Shown: positions 54,508-62,496 of the stretch, piece by piece
Numbering within the stretch: position 1 is the first letter of the stretch
Layout of the letters: every line of letters starts with the position of its first letter
Origin: Bacillota bacterium
GTDB lineage: Bacteria; Bacillota; Bacilli; Alicyclobacillales; SLC66
Assembly: GCA_021820975.1 (NCBI GenBank)
Contig: JAKADA010000001.1
Coordinates: 62,001 to 126,000 of the forward strand
Reading direction: 5' to 3'
Length of the DNA: 64,000 bases
Notes under the pieces: generated by a model
Seen by the model: the letters and a program-made list of their open reading frames with translations, nothing else
What the model was told of the DNA's origin: nothing
Database searches by the model: none
Translations under genes and position numbers: made by a program

Positions 54508-54521
54508 TGAAAGCGAAATCA
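54508..54521 (+). promoter_or_regulatory. cre-like box downstream of the sigma-54 promoter
   Basis: TGAAAGCGAAATCA matches the cre consensus with one mismatch and lies ~17-30 bases into the predicted transcript. CcpA bound here would block the operon by roadblock. Confidence 0.5.
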
Positions 54522-54587
54522 CGAAAGGAAGGAGGACCGTACGTCAACTCATCGTCTTTTTCCATCATCACATACAGGAGGGTCATT

Positions 54588-55880
54588 ATGAAACAAAAAT
54601 GGATGCAATTGTTGCTTGGATTATCAACCGTGGCGTCACTCGTCGCACCAGCTAGTATGGCGAACGCTGCTACCGCACCAAAGGTTGTGCTCAAGGTACT
54701 TTATATGAATCAGGCAGGCTATACGACTACGGTGTTGCGCCAAATGGGAAAACAGTTTCAAAAAGAGTATCCAAACGTTACGATTCAGTTTACGTTTTTA
54801 CCCTATACACAAATGCATAGTGCTGTGTTAACATCTGCCGCCGCACCTACTGCACAATATGATGTAGTGCTGTCTGATCTTATTTGGACAGGTGAGTTTG
54901 GATCCCGTGGCTACACACTTCCTTTGAATTCGTACATCAAACAAAACGTGAAAAATGCGAATCAAATTCCACAATCCGTATGGAATGGGTTCAAAGTAGG
55001 CAATAAGATCATGGCTATGCCCTTTTTGGCTAACTTTCAGAACTTTTATTACAACAAAAATCTCTTGAAGAAGGCAGGTTTTAATGCACCACCGAAAACT
55101 ATGACGCAATGGCTTCATCAAATGAAGGTTTTAAAGGCGAAACATATTGTTCAATATCCTTATGAAGATTCGTGGTTGCAAGCAGAAGGCCTTGTCTGTG
55201 ATTATGTTCGTACAGCAGGCGAATTTGGCAATGGCAATTTGTTTAACGCCAATGGTCAGCCGATCATGAACCAAGGTCCTGCTTTAAAAGCACTTCAGTG
55301 GATGCGTATGCTCTATGCTGATGGCTTGGCAAATCCTAATTCATTAACTGCCGATGAACCTACGGCTGCCAACGCATTTGCATCTGGGCAAGTGGCTTTT
55401 AATACAAACTGGACCTTCGTAACCGGTATCATGGATACGAAGAGCGAATCGAAAATTGTCGGACAGGGCGTGGTGACTACCTTTCCTGTAGCGCCTGGAA
55501 CGAACAAAGCAACACATTCCGCAGATATTTCAGGTTTTCAAGGTCTAGCTATTGCGGCCAATACGCCAGCTAACTTGCGCCCTTGGGCATGGAAATGGAT
55601 TCAATTTGCTACTTCACCAGCGGTTCAAGCCCAACACTTGCATAGTCAATGGCCAGTCTGGTCGCAAATAGCAAATTCTCCTAAAGAGAAGAAATTGAAC
55701 AAGTGGGCTTCAGTTTATCAGCAAAACCTCAATTCAGTGTATAACCGTCCAGTCATTGCGAACTACCTGCAAGTGAGCAGTATTATTCAACAATATGTTC
55801 ATGAAGCGATCGCAGGTACGATCCCTGTAAAACAGGCAGCCGATGAAATGGTCCAACAGATCAATCAGTTAAAAGGTTAA
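54588..55880 (+). CDS. ABC sugar importer, extracellular solute-binding protein
   Basis: A 430-residue family 1 (maltose-binding-like) solute-binding protein. Signal peptide: MKQKWMQLLLGLSTVASLVA, cleavage near ANAATA. No lipobox cysteine is present, which is unusual for a Gram-positive binding protein. Family features: YPNVTIQFTFLPY, DVVLSDLIWTGEF, WAWKWIQFATSP. ATG 54588 after AGGAGGG is the real start; an upstream in-frame extension would run through the sigma-54 promoter. It is the first gene of the operon. A glucose disaccharide is the likely ligand, judged only from the GH65 neighbour. Confidence 0.9.
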   Translation: MKQKWMQLLLGLSTVASLVAPASMANAATAPKVVLKVLYMNQAGYTTTVLRQMGKQFQKEYPNVTIQFTFLPYTQMHSAVLTSAAAPTAQYDVVLSDLIWTGEFGSRGYTLPLNSYIKQNVKNANQIPQSVWNGFKVGNKIMAMPFLANFQNFYYNKNLLKKAGFNAPPKTMTQWLHQMKVLKAKHIVQYPYEDSWLQAEGLVCDYVRTAGEFGNGNLFNANGQPIMNQGPALKALQWMRMLYADGLANPNSLTADEPTAANAFASGQVAFNTNWTFVTGIMDTKSESKIVGQGVVTTFPVAPGTNKATHSADISGFQGLAIAANTPANLRPWAWKWIQFATSPAVQAQHLHSQWPVWSQIANSPKEKKLNKWASVYQQNLNSVYNRPVIANYLQVSSIIQQYVHEAIAGTIPVKQAADEMVQQINQLKG

Positions 55881-55891
55881 TTAAAGCTCGT

Positions 55892-55925
55892 GGCTGGGTA
55901 GTCAGTAAAAAGGCTACTCAGCCAT
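55892..55925 (+). other. Intercistronic hairpin after the binding-protein gene
   Basis: TGGCTGGGTAG / CTACTCAGCCA forms an 11-bp stem with one G/T mismatch in the 66-base gap before the first permease. Such hairpins often stabilise the upstream message and set the binding protein above the permeases. Confidence 0.6.
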
Positions 55926-55946
55926 GCAAAAGGATGGATGAGGTAA

Positions 55947-56948
55947 ATGAGTCTATCGGTGCCTGTAGGTCAAAAGCCGCCACACCGTCGTATAACACAT
56001 CGATTGTTCTTAGCTTTGTCAAGTGAATATATTTGGTTTTATCTTTTACTCATCCCATCGATTGTCCTTCTTGTGTGTGTCGTTATCATACCCATGGTTT
56101 TTGCTTTTAAAATGAGTTTGGGCAATACAACAGTTGTCACGGTGGGTGGTAAAGGCAGTATACAGTCGGTATGGGTGGGTCTACAAAACTATGTAAATGT
56201 ACTTTCCAGTCCTTATTTTTGGCAGGCATTTCGTGATACAGTTTATTTTTCTGTCGTCTCTCTTCTCATTGAAGTTACAGTTGGTGTTGGTATAGCGCTT
56301 TTGATGAATCAGAAATTTTTTGGTCGCAAAGTTTTTCGGGTCATCGTTTTTATTCCTTGGGCTGTCCCCACGGTCGTGAATGCGATGTTATGGGGCATGG
56401 TTTTTGATGGAGATAACTATGGTGCGCTCAATGATCTTCTTTTACGGATGCACTGGATTCAGACACCCGTGATCTGGCTTAATGCTGCACCACTTTTTCA
56501 AGGTATTCCTTGGTTATCTAATTTTGTGTCTTGGCTTGGCGGTAGTGTGGCGATGAACTCGATGATTATCGGTGATGAGTGGAGGACGTTGCCCATTGTA
56601 GCTGTTCTCCTATTAGCTGGACTGCAGACTATTCCAAATGAGTATTATGAAGCGGCGAGAGTAGAAGGAGCCTCGGCATGGCGCCAATTTCGAGCGATAA
56701 CCGTGCCTTTGTTAGGACCAATTCTCAGTATCGTTCTCATCTTGCGTACGATGCAGTTATTGCGAGCATTTACTTTAATTTTTACTTTGCAACAATATGG
56801 ATTGCCTATTTTATCTATCGAAGCTTATCAACAAGCATTTTCATTTGGGAATTTTGGGACAGGATCGGCTATTTCCTTTCTTGTCGGAATTTTATCGTTG
56901 CTCATTGCCGTCGTTTACATCAAGCGGTTGTATAAGGAGGAAATGTAA
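55947..56948 (+). CDS. ABC sugar importer permease, MalF/UgpA type
   Basis: A 333-residue inner-membrane subunit with about six to eight hydrophobic segments. The ATPase-contacting EAA loop is EYYEAARVEGASAWRQFRAI, followed by TVPLLGP. It starts at ATG 55947 after AAAGGATGGATGAGG and overlaps the second permease by one base (TAATG). No ATPase gene is in the operon. Confidence 0.92.
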   Translation: MSLSVPVGQKPPHRRITHRLFLALSSEYIWFYLLLIPSIVLLVCVVIIPMVFAFKMSLGNTTVVTVGGKGSIQSVWVGLQNYVNVLSSPYFWQAFRDTVYFSVVSLLIEVTVGVGIALLMNQKFFGRKVFRVIVFIPWAVPTVVNAMLWGMVFDGDNYGALNDLLLRMHWIQTPVIWLNAAPLFQGIPWLSNFVSWLGGSVAMNSMIIGDEWRTLPIVAVLLLAGLQTIPNEYYEAARVEGASAWRQFRAITVPLLGPILSIVLILRTMQLLRAFTLIFTLQQYGLPILSIEAYQQAFSFGNFGTGSAISFLVGILSLLIAVVYIKRLYKEEM

Positions 56949-57814
56949 TGCTATTGCGTCGGTATTCAAAAAAATTCCTTCTTTATGCGAGTGTCATCGT
57001 CGTATTATTATGGACGCTAGCTCCTTTGTACTTTCTCTTGATTACAAGCCTAAAACAATACGTTGGCACCATTACGTTTCCGTTGTCTTGGCTTGCGAAT
57101 CCATTCACATGGCAGAACTATGCCGTCATGTTTACAAACTACACGCAAGATAGTATTAGTTATCGGTTTTTACATGCACTCCTCAATTCGCTTATCGCGT
57201 CATCGGCAACGACCATTTTAAACTTAGTGCTCGGTTCTGCTGCTGCTTATGTATTATCCAGAGCCAGAATGCGCGGGAAAAATATTATTACGATGATTTT
57301 TCTTGCATCCAATTTATTGCCGACTGTTGCTTTAATCATCCCATTTTATGTTCTCACCGTAACCTACTTGAGTGGATGGAATCTTTACGATACGAATACA
57401 CTTTTGGTGATCGTCTATTCTTCCTTTTCTTTGGGGCTTGTTATTTGGATTATGCGGGGATACTTTGACTCTATTCCTGCGGAACTTGAAGAAGCAGCTC
57501 GTGTCGATGGCGCTAGCCGCATAGTATCTCTGCTTCGTATCATTTTACCGTTGACTGCGCCTGGTCTTTTAGCAACGGGACTTCTAACATTTTTAACGTC
57601 ATGGGATAATTTCGTTTTGCCGCTTGTGCTTGCTCCTGACTCACATGCTTATAATTTGCCGTTTTTTATTTACTCTCTAAATGGGCAATACCTGCATCTT
57701 AATAACGAAATAGCCGCTGGTGGATTATTATCAGCTATTCCTCCAATCATTATCGTCATTTTGTTTGGACGCTACATTGTCAGTGGCATGACGGCAGGTG
57801 CTGTGAAAGGTTAA
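56948..57814 (+). CDS. ABC sugar importer permease, MalG/UgpE type
   Basis: A 288-residue partner permease with six hydrophobic segments. The EAA loop is ELEEAARVDGASRIVSLLRI, followed by ILPLTAPG. It is translationally coupled to the first permease and is followed after 19 bases by rpoN. Confidence 0.92.
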   Translation: MLLRRYSKKFLLYASVIVVLLWTLAPLYFLLITSLKQYVGTITFPLSWLANPFTWQNYAVMFTNYTQDSISYRFLHALLNSLIASSATTILNLVLGSAAAYVLSRARMRGKNIITMIFLASNLLPTVALIIPFYVLTVTYLSGWNLYDTNTLLVIVYSSFSLGLVIWIMRGYFDSIPAELEEAARVDGASRIVSLLRIILPLTAPGLLATGLLTFLTSWDNFVLPLVLAPDSHAYNLPFFIYSLNGQYLHLNNEIAAGGLLSAIPPIIIVILFGRYIVSGMTAGAVKG

Positions 57815-57833
57815 CGTAGAGGGAGTGACTACG

Positions 57834-59153
57834 ATGCTTGCCAAGCATGCGTTATATACTACGTTTGAGCAAAGTTTACAACTAACTCCTGCGATGATGG
57901 TTTCACTCAAAGTGTTGGCATTAAACGGTTTACAGCTACAAGATTATATACAAGAAGAGGTGCTGAGTAATCCTCTGCTTGAATGGGATCAATCGATACA
58001 TGTCAGTACATATGACATATCATCAAAAAGTCATCTTGAGTCAATTGCAAAGCCGGCAACGTTACAAGATACTTTGTATGAGCAATTGCGTATGTCGGTA
58101 GTTTCGGCTGAAGTACAACGAGTGGTTATGTTTATGATCGATTCGCTGGATGCCCGAGGGTATCTCGACAGTTCTGATACTGAAATACAACGTCACTTAC
58201 ATTGTGATCTTACGACGTTACAGACAGCAAAATCGCTTCTTCAACAAATGGATCCACCAGGGATTGGTGCTAGTAATTTGTTTGAGTGTCTAATGCTTCA
58301 GTTGGATCGTTACCCGAAAAATGACACAGTACGGTTAGCTCAGAAGATGGTTGAAGGAGTTTTAGTATCGGCAGAAAAAGTATCTAGTTTCCTGACGAAC
58401 TTAAAGGCAACCTGCGATCCATTGCAGTGGAGTGATGCAGTGACGCTTCTTAGTCGCCTGGACTTTCGCCCAGGATGGCATGATGACGATAAGCTTGCTA
58501 AAGTACCACCTGACGTCATCGTACGCCACAAAGATGGGGAATGTATAGTATCACTTAACGGGGCTTATCGGGCAAACATCATACTACATGATGTGGCGCA
58601 AGGAGTAGCTATTGGTACGGATACAGCGACGCATCAGTATATTCGTGAGAAAACTTTTGCGGCAAAGGCACTCTTGAGAAGTATTGATTCCCGAAATGAA
58701 ACATTGCTCAAAGTAGCCACAGAGATTTTTCGCAGACAAAGTGAGTTTTGCTTGTATGGTGCGTCCCATCTGCGTCCTTTGTCGATACATGAAGTTGCGC
58801 AATGCTTATCCCTTCATGATTCCACAGTGAGTCGAGCGGTATCCGGTAAAACTGTCATGACGCCAAAGGGATTATTTGATTTGCGTTTCTTTATTACGGG
58901 AACGGTGACGGTGCAATCAGAAGTTGGGGTGTCAATGCATGAGGTGAGTCATCGCATAAAAGAGCTGATTGCAGAAGAAAATGTAGAGCACCCTTTATCT
59001 GATCAAGATATCGTGAGTGCTCTACAGCATTGCGGTATGGAAGTTTCTCGCAGGACGGTGACCAAGTACCGACTACAATTGAAGATACCTTGCGCTGCCA
59101 AAAGAAAACTGGCTAGTACGGTGAATCCTAAAATCTCGTATCGTATGGATTAG
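57834..59153 (+). CDS. rpoN: RNA polymerase sigma-54 factor
   Basis: The alternative sigma factor for -24/-12 promoters, needing an AAA+ activator. 439 residues. Region I is short and Leu/Gln-rich (FEQSLQLTPAMMVSLKVLAL, then QEEVLSNPLLEWD). The HTH region includes LSLHDSTVSRAVSGK, and the RpoN box near the C-terminus is SRRTVTKYR. ATG 57834 lies eight bases after AGAGGGAG; GTG 57825 is an alternative. As the fourth gene behind a sigma-54 promoter it may activate its own synthesis. It overlaps the convergent permease gene by 4 bases. Confidence 0.94.
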   Translation: MLAKHALYTTFEQSLQLTPAMMVSLKVLALNGLQLQDYIQEEVLSNPLLEWDQSIHVSTYDISSKSHLESIAKPATLQDTLYEQLRMSVVSAEVQRVVMFMIDSLDARGYLDSSDTEIQRHLHCDLTTLQTAKSLLQQMDPPGIGASNLFECLMLQLDRYPKNDTVRLAQKMVEGVLVSAEKVSSFLTNLKATCDPLQWSDAVTLLSRLDFRPGWHDDDKLAKVPPDVIVRHKDGECIVSLNGAYRANIILHDVAQGVAIGTDTATHQYIREKTFAAKALLRSIDSRNETLLKVATEIFRRQSEFCLYGASHLRPLSIHEVAQCLSLHDSTVSRAVSGKTVMTPKGLFDLRFFITGTVTVQSEVGVSMHEVSHRIKELIAEENVEHPLSDQDIVSALQHCGMEVSRRTVTKYRLQLKIPCAAKRKLASTVNPKISYRMD

Positions 59154-60223
59154 ATGATCATACCGATGAGTCCCGCAACGATACCGCAAAGTACGGTAAA
59201 AGATGCTGCAATGAATAGGGCTTTGCGCGGAAATTGTCGCCAGATCATGGCGATGGATGGTGCGCTAACGGCTGGTAAAGTCATCAGCAAGGCAAAAGCA
59301 GGTCCTGTACCTAGACCAAGTTTCATCATGGATTGGATAATCGGTACTTCACCTGCGGTTGGGATGACAAATAATGTACCAGCAATGGCGAGACCAACTA
59401 CCCAAAGTAGGCTGTAGGAATTCCCTGGGATAACCATCGGGAACAACCATGCGCGTAATGCACCAACGACCAAAACAAGAATGACGTAAGCAGGCACAAT
59501 GGTGAGTGTAATTTTACCAAGCTGTGTAAAAAAACGGCGAATAAGTGACCCTGATGGTTTTTGTATTGCTTGATCAAGTACTTGTTGCATCGTATCTTGC
59601 GCAACTTCTCCTTTAAAGAGGCGATTGGTTACCGTTCCAACACTTAAAATGAGAAGTAAGCCAAATACGATGCGAATTACGACAAACTTCCACCCGAGAA
59701 CAAATCCCATAAAGATAATCGTAGCCGGGTTTAGGACTGGGTTGCCCATCCAGTAGGCTAAAGCTGCACCGACGGAAGCTTGTTGTTTGCGTAAGCCGAC
59801 CACAATTGGCGCCGTACAACATGTGCACATCATGCCAGGTAGCGCAAGAGCACTCGCTGTGATGAGGCTTTTCGTATTGGATTTAGCAAACAATCGCAGT
59901 ATCCACTGCTTTGGCAATAATGTTTGAACAGCGGCTCCAACAACAACCCCAAGAATGACAGCTTCCCACACCGCCAAAAAATATTGTTTTGCATAATCGA
60001 ACGCAGCCCCCAAAGAGGGAGAAGGAGCTACACTTTGGTGCCCAGTGATGATCGATAAACCTAGTGTATGCTTGGCGGCTGCGATGAACGCTTTATTAAA
60101 ATAAGGATACCATTTGACATACAGTTCGCCAGCAACAAGTAAGACAAAAAACAACACAATACGCCACACCCAAACGTTTCGTTGCGTTTGAGGTGTAGAA
60201 ACAGCTAAGGATGAATCAGACAT
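59150..60223 (-). CDS. YraQ/DUF318-type permease
   Basis: A 357-residue membrane protein with about eight to ten hydrophobic segments. The family's cysteine motif is MMCTCCTAPIVVGLRK, followed by the GNPVLNPATIIFMGFVLGW repeat half; the second half has a matching TAGEVPIIQSMM segment. ArsP-like members move organoarsenicals, but most of the family is uncharacterised, so the substrate is open. ATG 60223 follows AAAGGGG on the minus strand. Its stop overlaps rpoN, with no terminator between the two. Confidence 0.85.
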   Translation of the reverse strand: MSDSSLAVSTPQTQRNVWVWRIVLFFVLLVAGELYVKWYPYFNKAFIAAAKHTLGLSIITGHQSVAPSPSLGAAFDYAKQYFLAVWEAVILGVVVGAAVQTLLPKQWILRLFAKSNTKSLITASALALPGMMCTCCTAPIVVGLRKQQASVGAALAYWMGNPVLNPATIIFMGFVLGWKFVVIRIVFGLLLILSVGTVTNRLFKGEVAQDTMQQVLDQAIQKPSGSLIRRFFTQLGKITLTIVPAYVILVLVVGALRAWLFPMVIPGNSYSLLWVVGLAIAGTLFVIPTAGEVPIIQSMMKLGLGTGPAFALLMTLPAVSAPSIAMIWRQFPRKALFIAASFTVLCGIVAGLIGMII

Positions 60224-60335
60224 AAGATAACCCCTTTCGTTTGGTATCATAAATATATAACTAACAGAAATCAACTATATTCCAAAATGTTATATAAGTG
60301 AAGAGGAATTCAGGTCTACCAATTGTTTCACATTA

Positions 60336-60344
60336 TGCTATACT
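60336..60344 (+). promoter_or_regulatory. Extended -10 promoter of hydE
   Basis: TGCTATACT is an extended -10 element. The expected start (~60351) coincides with the first base of the Rex-like operator. A second TATAAT at 60378 seems too close to the start codon. Confidence 0.55.
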
Positions 60345-60349
60345 CATAT

Positions 60350-60367
60350 TGGTGAATTATTTCACAT
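60350..60367 (+). promoter_or_regulatory. Rex-like operator upstream of hydE
   Basis: TGGTGAATTATTTCACAT matches the Rex consensus TTGTGAANNNNTTCACAA at all but two outer positions. A further half-site (TTTCACAT, ~60326-60333) lies upstream. The position over the transcription start fits repression relieved at high NADH. Confidence 0.7.
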
Positions 60368-60394
60368 TTAATAAGGTTATAATGAGGGATTTTT

Positions 60395-61462
60395 GTGGAT
60401 GAGACGGTGCAAGATTTACTCGTGCGGCTGTATACCCATCACAATTTAGAAAAAGAACAATTCGTGTTTATCCTTGATCATCTCGATGACGAGAGTAAGA
60501 AGATGTTGTTTGAGCTTGCGAATAAAACGCGCATCGAACATTATGGACGACGTGTTTTTATGCGAGGATTAATTGAGTTTTCTAATTTATGTAAACAGGA
60601 TTGTCTGTATTGCGGGATTCGAAAATCAAACAAGACGGTGGATCGATATCGTCTAAGTTTTGCAGACATTTTAGCGTGTTGTGAAGAAGGCTATAACCTA
60701 GGGTATAGAACGTTTGTCTTACAAAGTGGTGAGGATTTTTGGTTTAGCACAGAGCGGATGAGTGAATTGATTCGTTTGATTAAAAAGCAGTATGAGGATG
60801 TAGCAATTACCTTATCTGTCGGAGAACGATCTTATGAGACATATCAAGCATGGTATGAAGCGGGAGCAAGTCGGTATTTGCTACGTCATGAAACGGCATC
60901 ACCTGCACTGTACGCTGCTATGCACCCGACGATGACGTTTGCAAATCGCCGTGCGTGTCTAGCTAATCTCAAGCAGATTGGCTATCAGATTGGTGCGGGG
61001 TTTATGGTTGGGTTGCCTGAGCAAACGCATGAGGATCTTGCGCTCGATTTACTTTATATTGCGCAATTGCAACCGCATATGATCGGTATTGGACCATTTA
61101 TTCCTCACCATGCCACCCCTTTAGCTGATAGCAAAGGCGGGACAGTTGACGATACGTTAGTGATGGTCGCTTTAGCAAGACTCATTGTTCCAGATGGCTT
61201 GTTGCCTGCGACAACAGCGATTGGATCACTTCATCCACGCGGACGGGAGCTAGCGTTACAAGCGGGTGCTAACGTCGTCATGCCAAATTTGTCTCCAATC
61301 ATGGTGCGCGAAAAGTATGAACTCTATGAAAATAAGATTTGCACAGGTGATGAGTCGGCCGCTTGTCGGGCCTGTATTGAAGTGCGTATTTCAGCGGCTG
61401 GGTATACTGTTGATATGCAACGGGGGGATAGTACTCGGATCACTCCTTTAAGGTTTTTTTAA
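60395..61462 (+). CDS. hydE: [FeFe]-hydrogenase maturase HydE (radical SAM)
   Basis: A 355-residue radical SAM protein of the HydE family, which helps build the H-cluster diiron site. The SAM cluster motif is CKQDCLYCG (Cys66, Cys70, Cys73). The family segments TFVLQSGEDFW, LRHETASPALY and MVGLPEQTHEDL follow. Extra C-terminal cysteines (ICTGDESAACRACIE) could hold the accessory cluster. The start is GTG 60395. No hydF, hydG or hydrogenase gene is nearby. A PylB-like or other HydE-related role is the alternative. Confidence 0.85.
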   Translation: MDETVQDLLVRLYTHHNLEKEQFVFILDHLDDESKKMLFELANKTRIEHYGRRVFMRGLIEFSNLCKQDCLYCGIRKSNKTVDRYRLSFADILACCEEGYNLGYRTFVLQSGEDFWFSTERMSELIRLIKKQYEDVAITLSVGERSYETYQAWYEAGASRYLLRHETASPALYAAMHPTMTFANRRACLANLKQIGYQIGAGFMVGLPEQTHEDLALDLLYIAQLQPHMIGIGPFIPHHATPLADSKGGTVDDTLVMVALARLIVPDGLLPATTAIGSLHPRGRELALQAGANVVMPNLSPIMVREKYELYENKICTGDESAACRACIEVRISAAGYTVDMQRGDSTRITPLRFF

Positions 61463-61554
61463 CTTCTTAAGCTCTTAATTTTAGCCGAATTTATCCTTTT
61501 ACCATGTATGCTAGAGGTGAGCGTATAGATAGAGTGAGAAATGGGGATGTCTTT

Positions 61555-62322
61555 ATGATGGCACGTTGGAAAATATGGACGTCTGTTGGCGCATGCCTCT
61601 TGCTTTCATCCTTCCTTGTGTCTGCCCCAAGTTTTGCCGTAGGTAACGGTAGCACCTCTAGAACAGGGAATTTGTTTCAAAGTGTAGCAAACCACCCACA
61701 TAGCGGTAACATCAAAGATGGTGTATTGGCACCTAGTATATTGTTGTCGATCAACCCTGATTTGCAATCTTTTCCTACAACTACATTTGCAAGCGGTCAG
61801 TTATTGAACATACCACTAACGTCCTTAGAATGGATCATGAATGATGCCATACCCGGGGAGTATGTGAATGCTCTTTATCGTGTCGATGGTTCTAAGATTA
61901 CGAGTGCTAATACCCTAGTAACTTTTACATATAGTGATGGGACAACTGATACGGTAGTACCGTCATCGATCATTGATACGAATGGTAATTACTCGATAAA
62001 TATTACGGTACCCACAGTAACTTCAGCACAGAGTAATGTGTCCATCGCGGTTGATGCTGTATCACAAAATTTGCATACGTACTTATGGAATGTACCAAAT
62101 TCCGGTGTACCTATCGTTGGGGCACCAACGTCCATGCCAGGTAGTCCATTTGGCGGTGGATTTCTTGCGGCACCTGTACCTGTATTTACGATTGAACCTT
62201 CGCAAATTGCTGGACAACTTCCTGAGATCCCCTATGCTGCGGCATTGCCCATGGTCATGCTTGGAGCAGTAGGCATGTATTGGTGGAGAAAAAGGTGGTA
62301 CATCGCTAGCAAAATGCAATAG
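61555..62322 (+). CDS. Exported protein with C-terminal membrane anchor
   Basis: A ~255-residue exported protein: signal peptide (WTSVGACLLLSSFLVSAPSF, cleavage near FAV), a Ser/Thr/Val-rich beta-type ectodomain, and a C-terminal tripartite tail. The tail reads LPEIPY, a hydrophobic helix (AAALPMVMLGAVGMYWW) and basic RKRW. The tail resembles a sorting signal but is not LPXTG. No family recognised. ATG 61555 or 61558 can start it; no strong ribosome binding site is seen. It ends at a good terminator. Confidence 0.65.
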   Translation: MMARWKIWTSVGACLLLSSFLVSAPSFAVGNGSTSRTGNLFQSVANHPHSGNIKDGVLAPSILLSINPDLQSFPTTTFASGQLLNIPLTSLEWIMNDAIPGEYVNALYRVDGSKITSANTLVTFTYSDGTTDTVVPSSIIDTNGNYSINITVPTVTSAQSNVSIAVDAVSQNLHTYLWNVPNSGVPIVGAPTSMPGSPFGGGFLAAPVPVFTIEPSQIAGQLPEIPYAAALPMVMLGAVGMYWWRKRWYIASKMQ

Positions 62323-62347
62323 ATGCTAAAAATCTATTCTTTTTACG

Positions 62348-62378
62348 AGGTGCTCTGCGTAAGTAGAGTGCCTTTTTT
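62348..62378 (+). terminator. Terminator after the anchored exported protein
   Basis: AGGTGCTCT pairs with AGAGTGCCT (two G-U pairs) and is followed by six Ts. Confidence 0.8.
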
Positions 62379-62496
62379 ATGCTGTATTTTTCATGCGATT
62401 GCTTTTATGAAAGGCTATAATATCCTATAGAAAAATCATAGCATCGATAGTCGATCGCATTGGAGATTATCCGCTGTAGAAAAAAGGGGCGATTTC

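Noticed and set aside
54447-54587. In-frame N-terminal extension of the solute-binding protein
   Set aside because: It would read through the sigma-54 promoter and bury the signal peptide. ATG 54588 with AGGAGGG fits much better.
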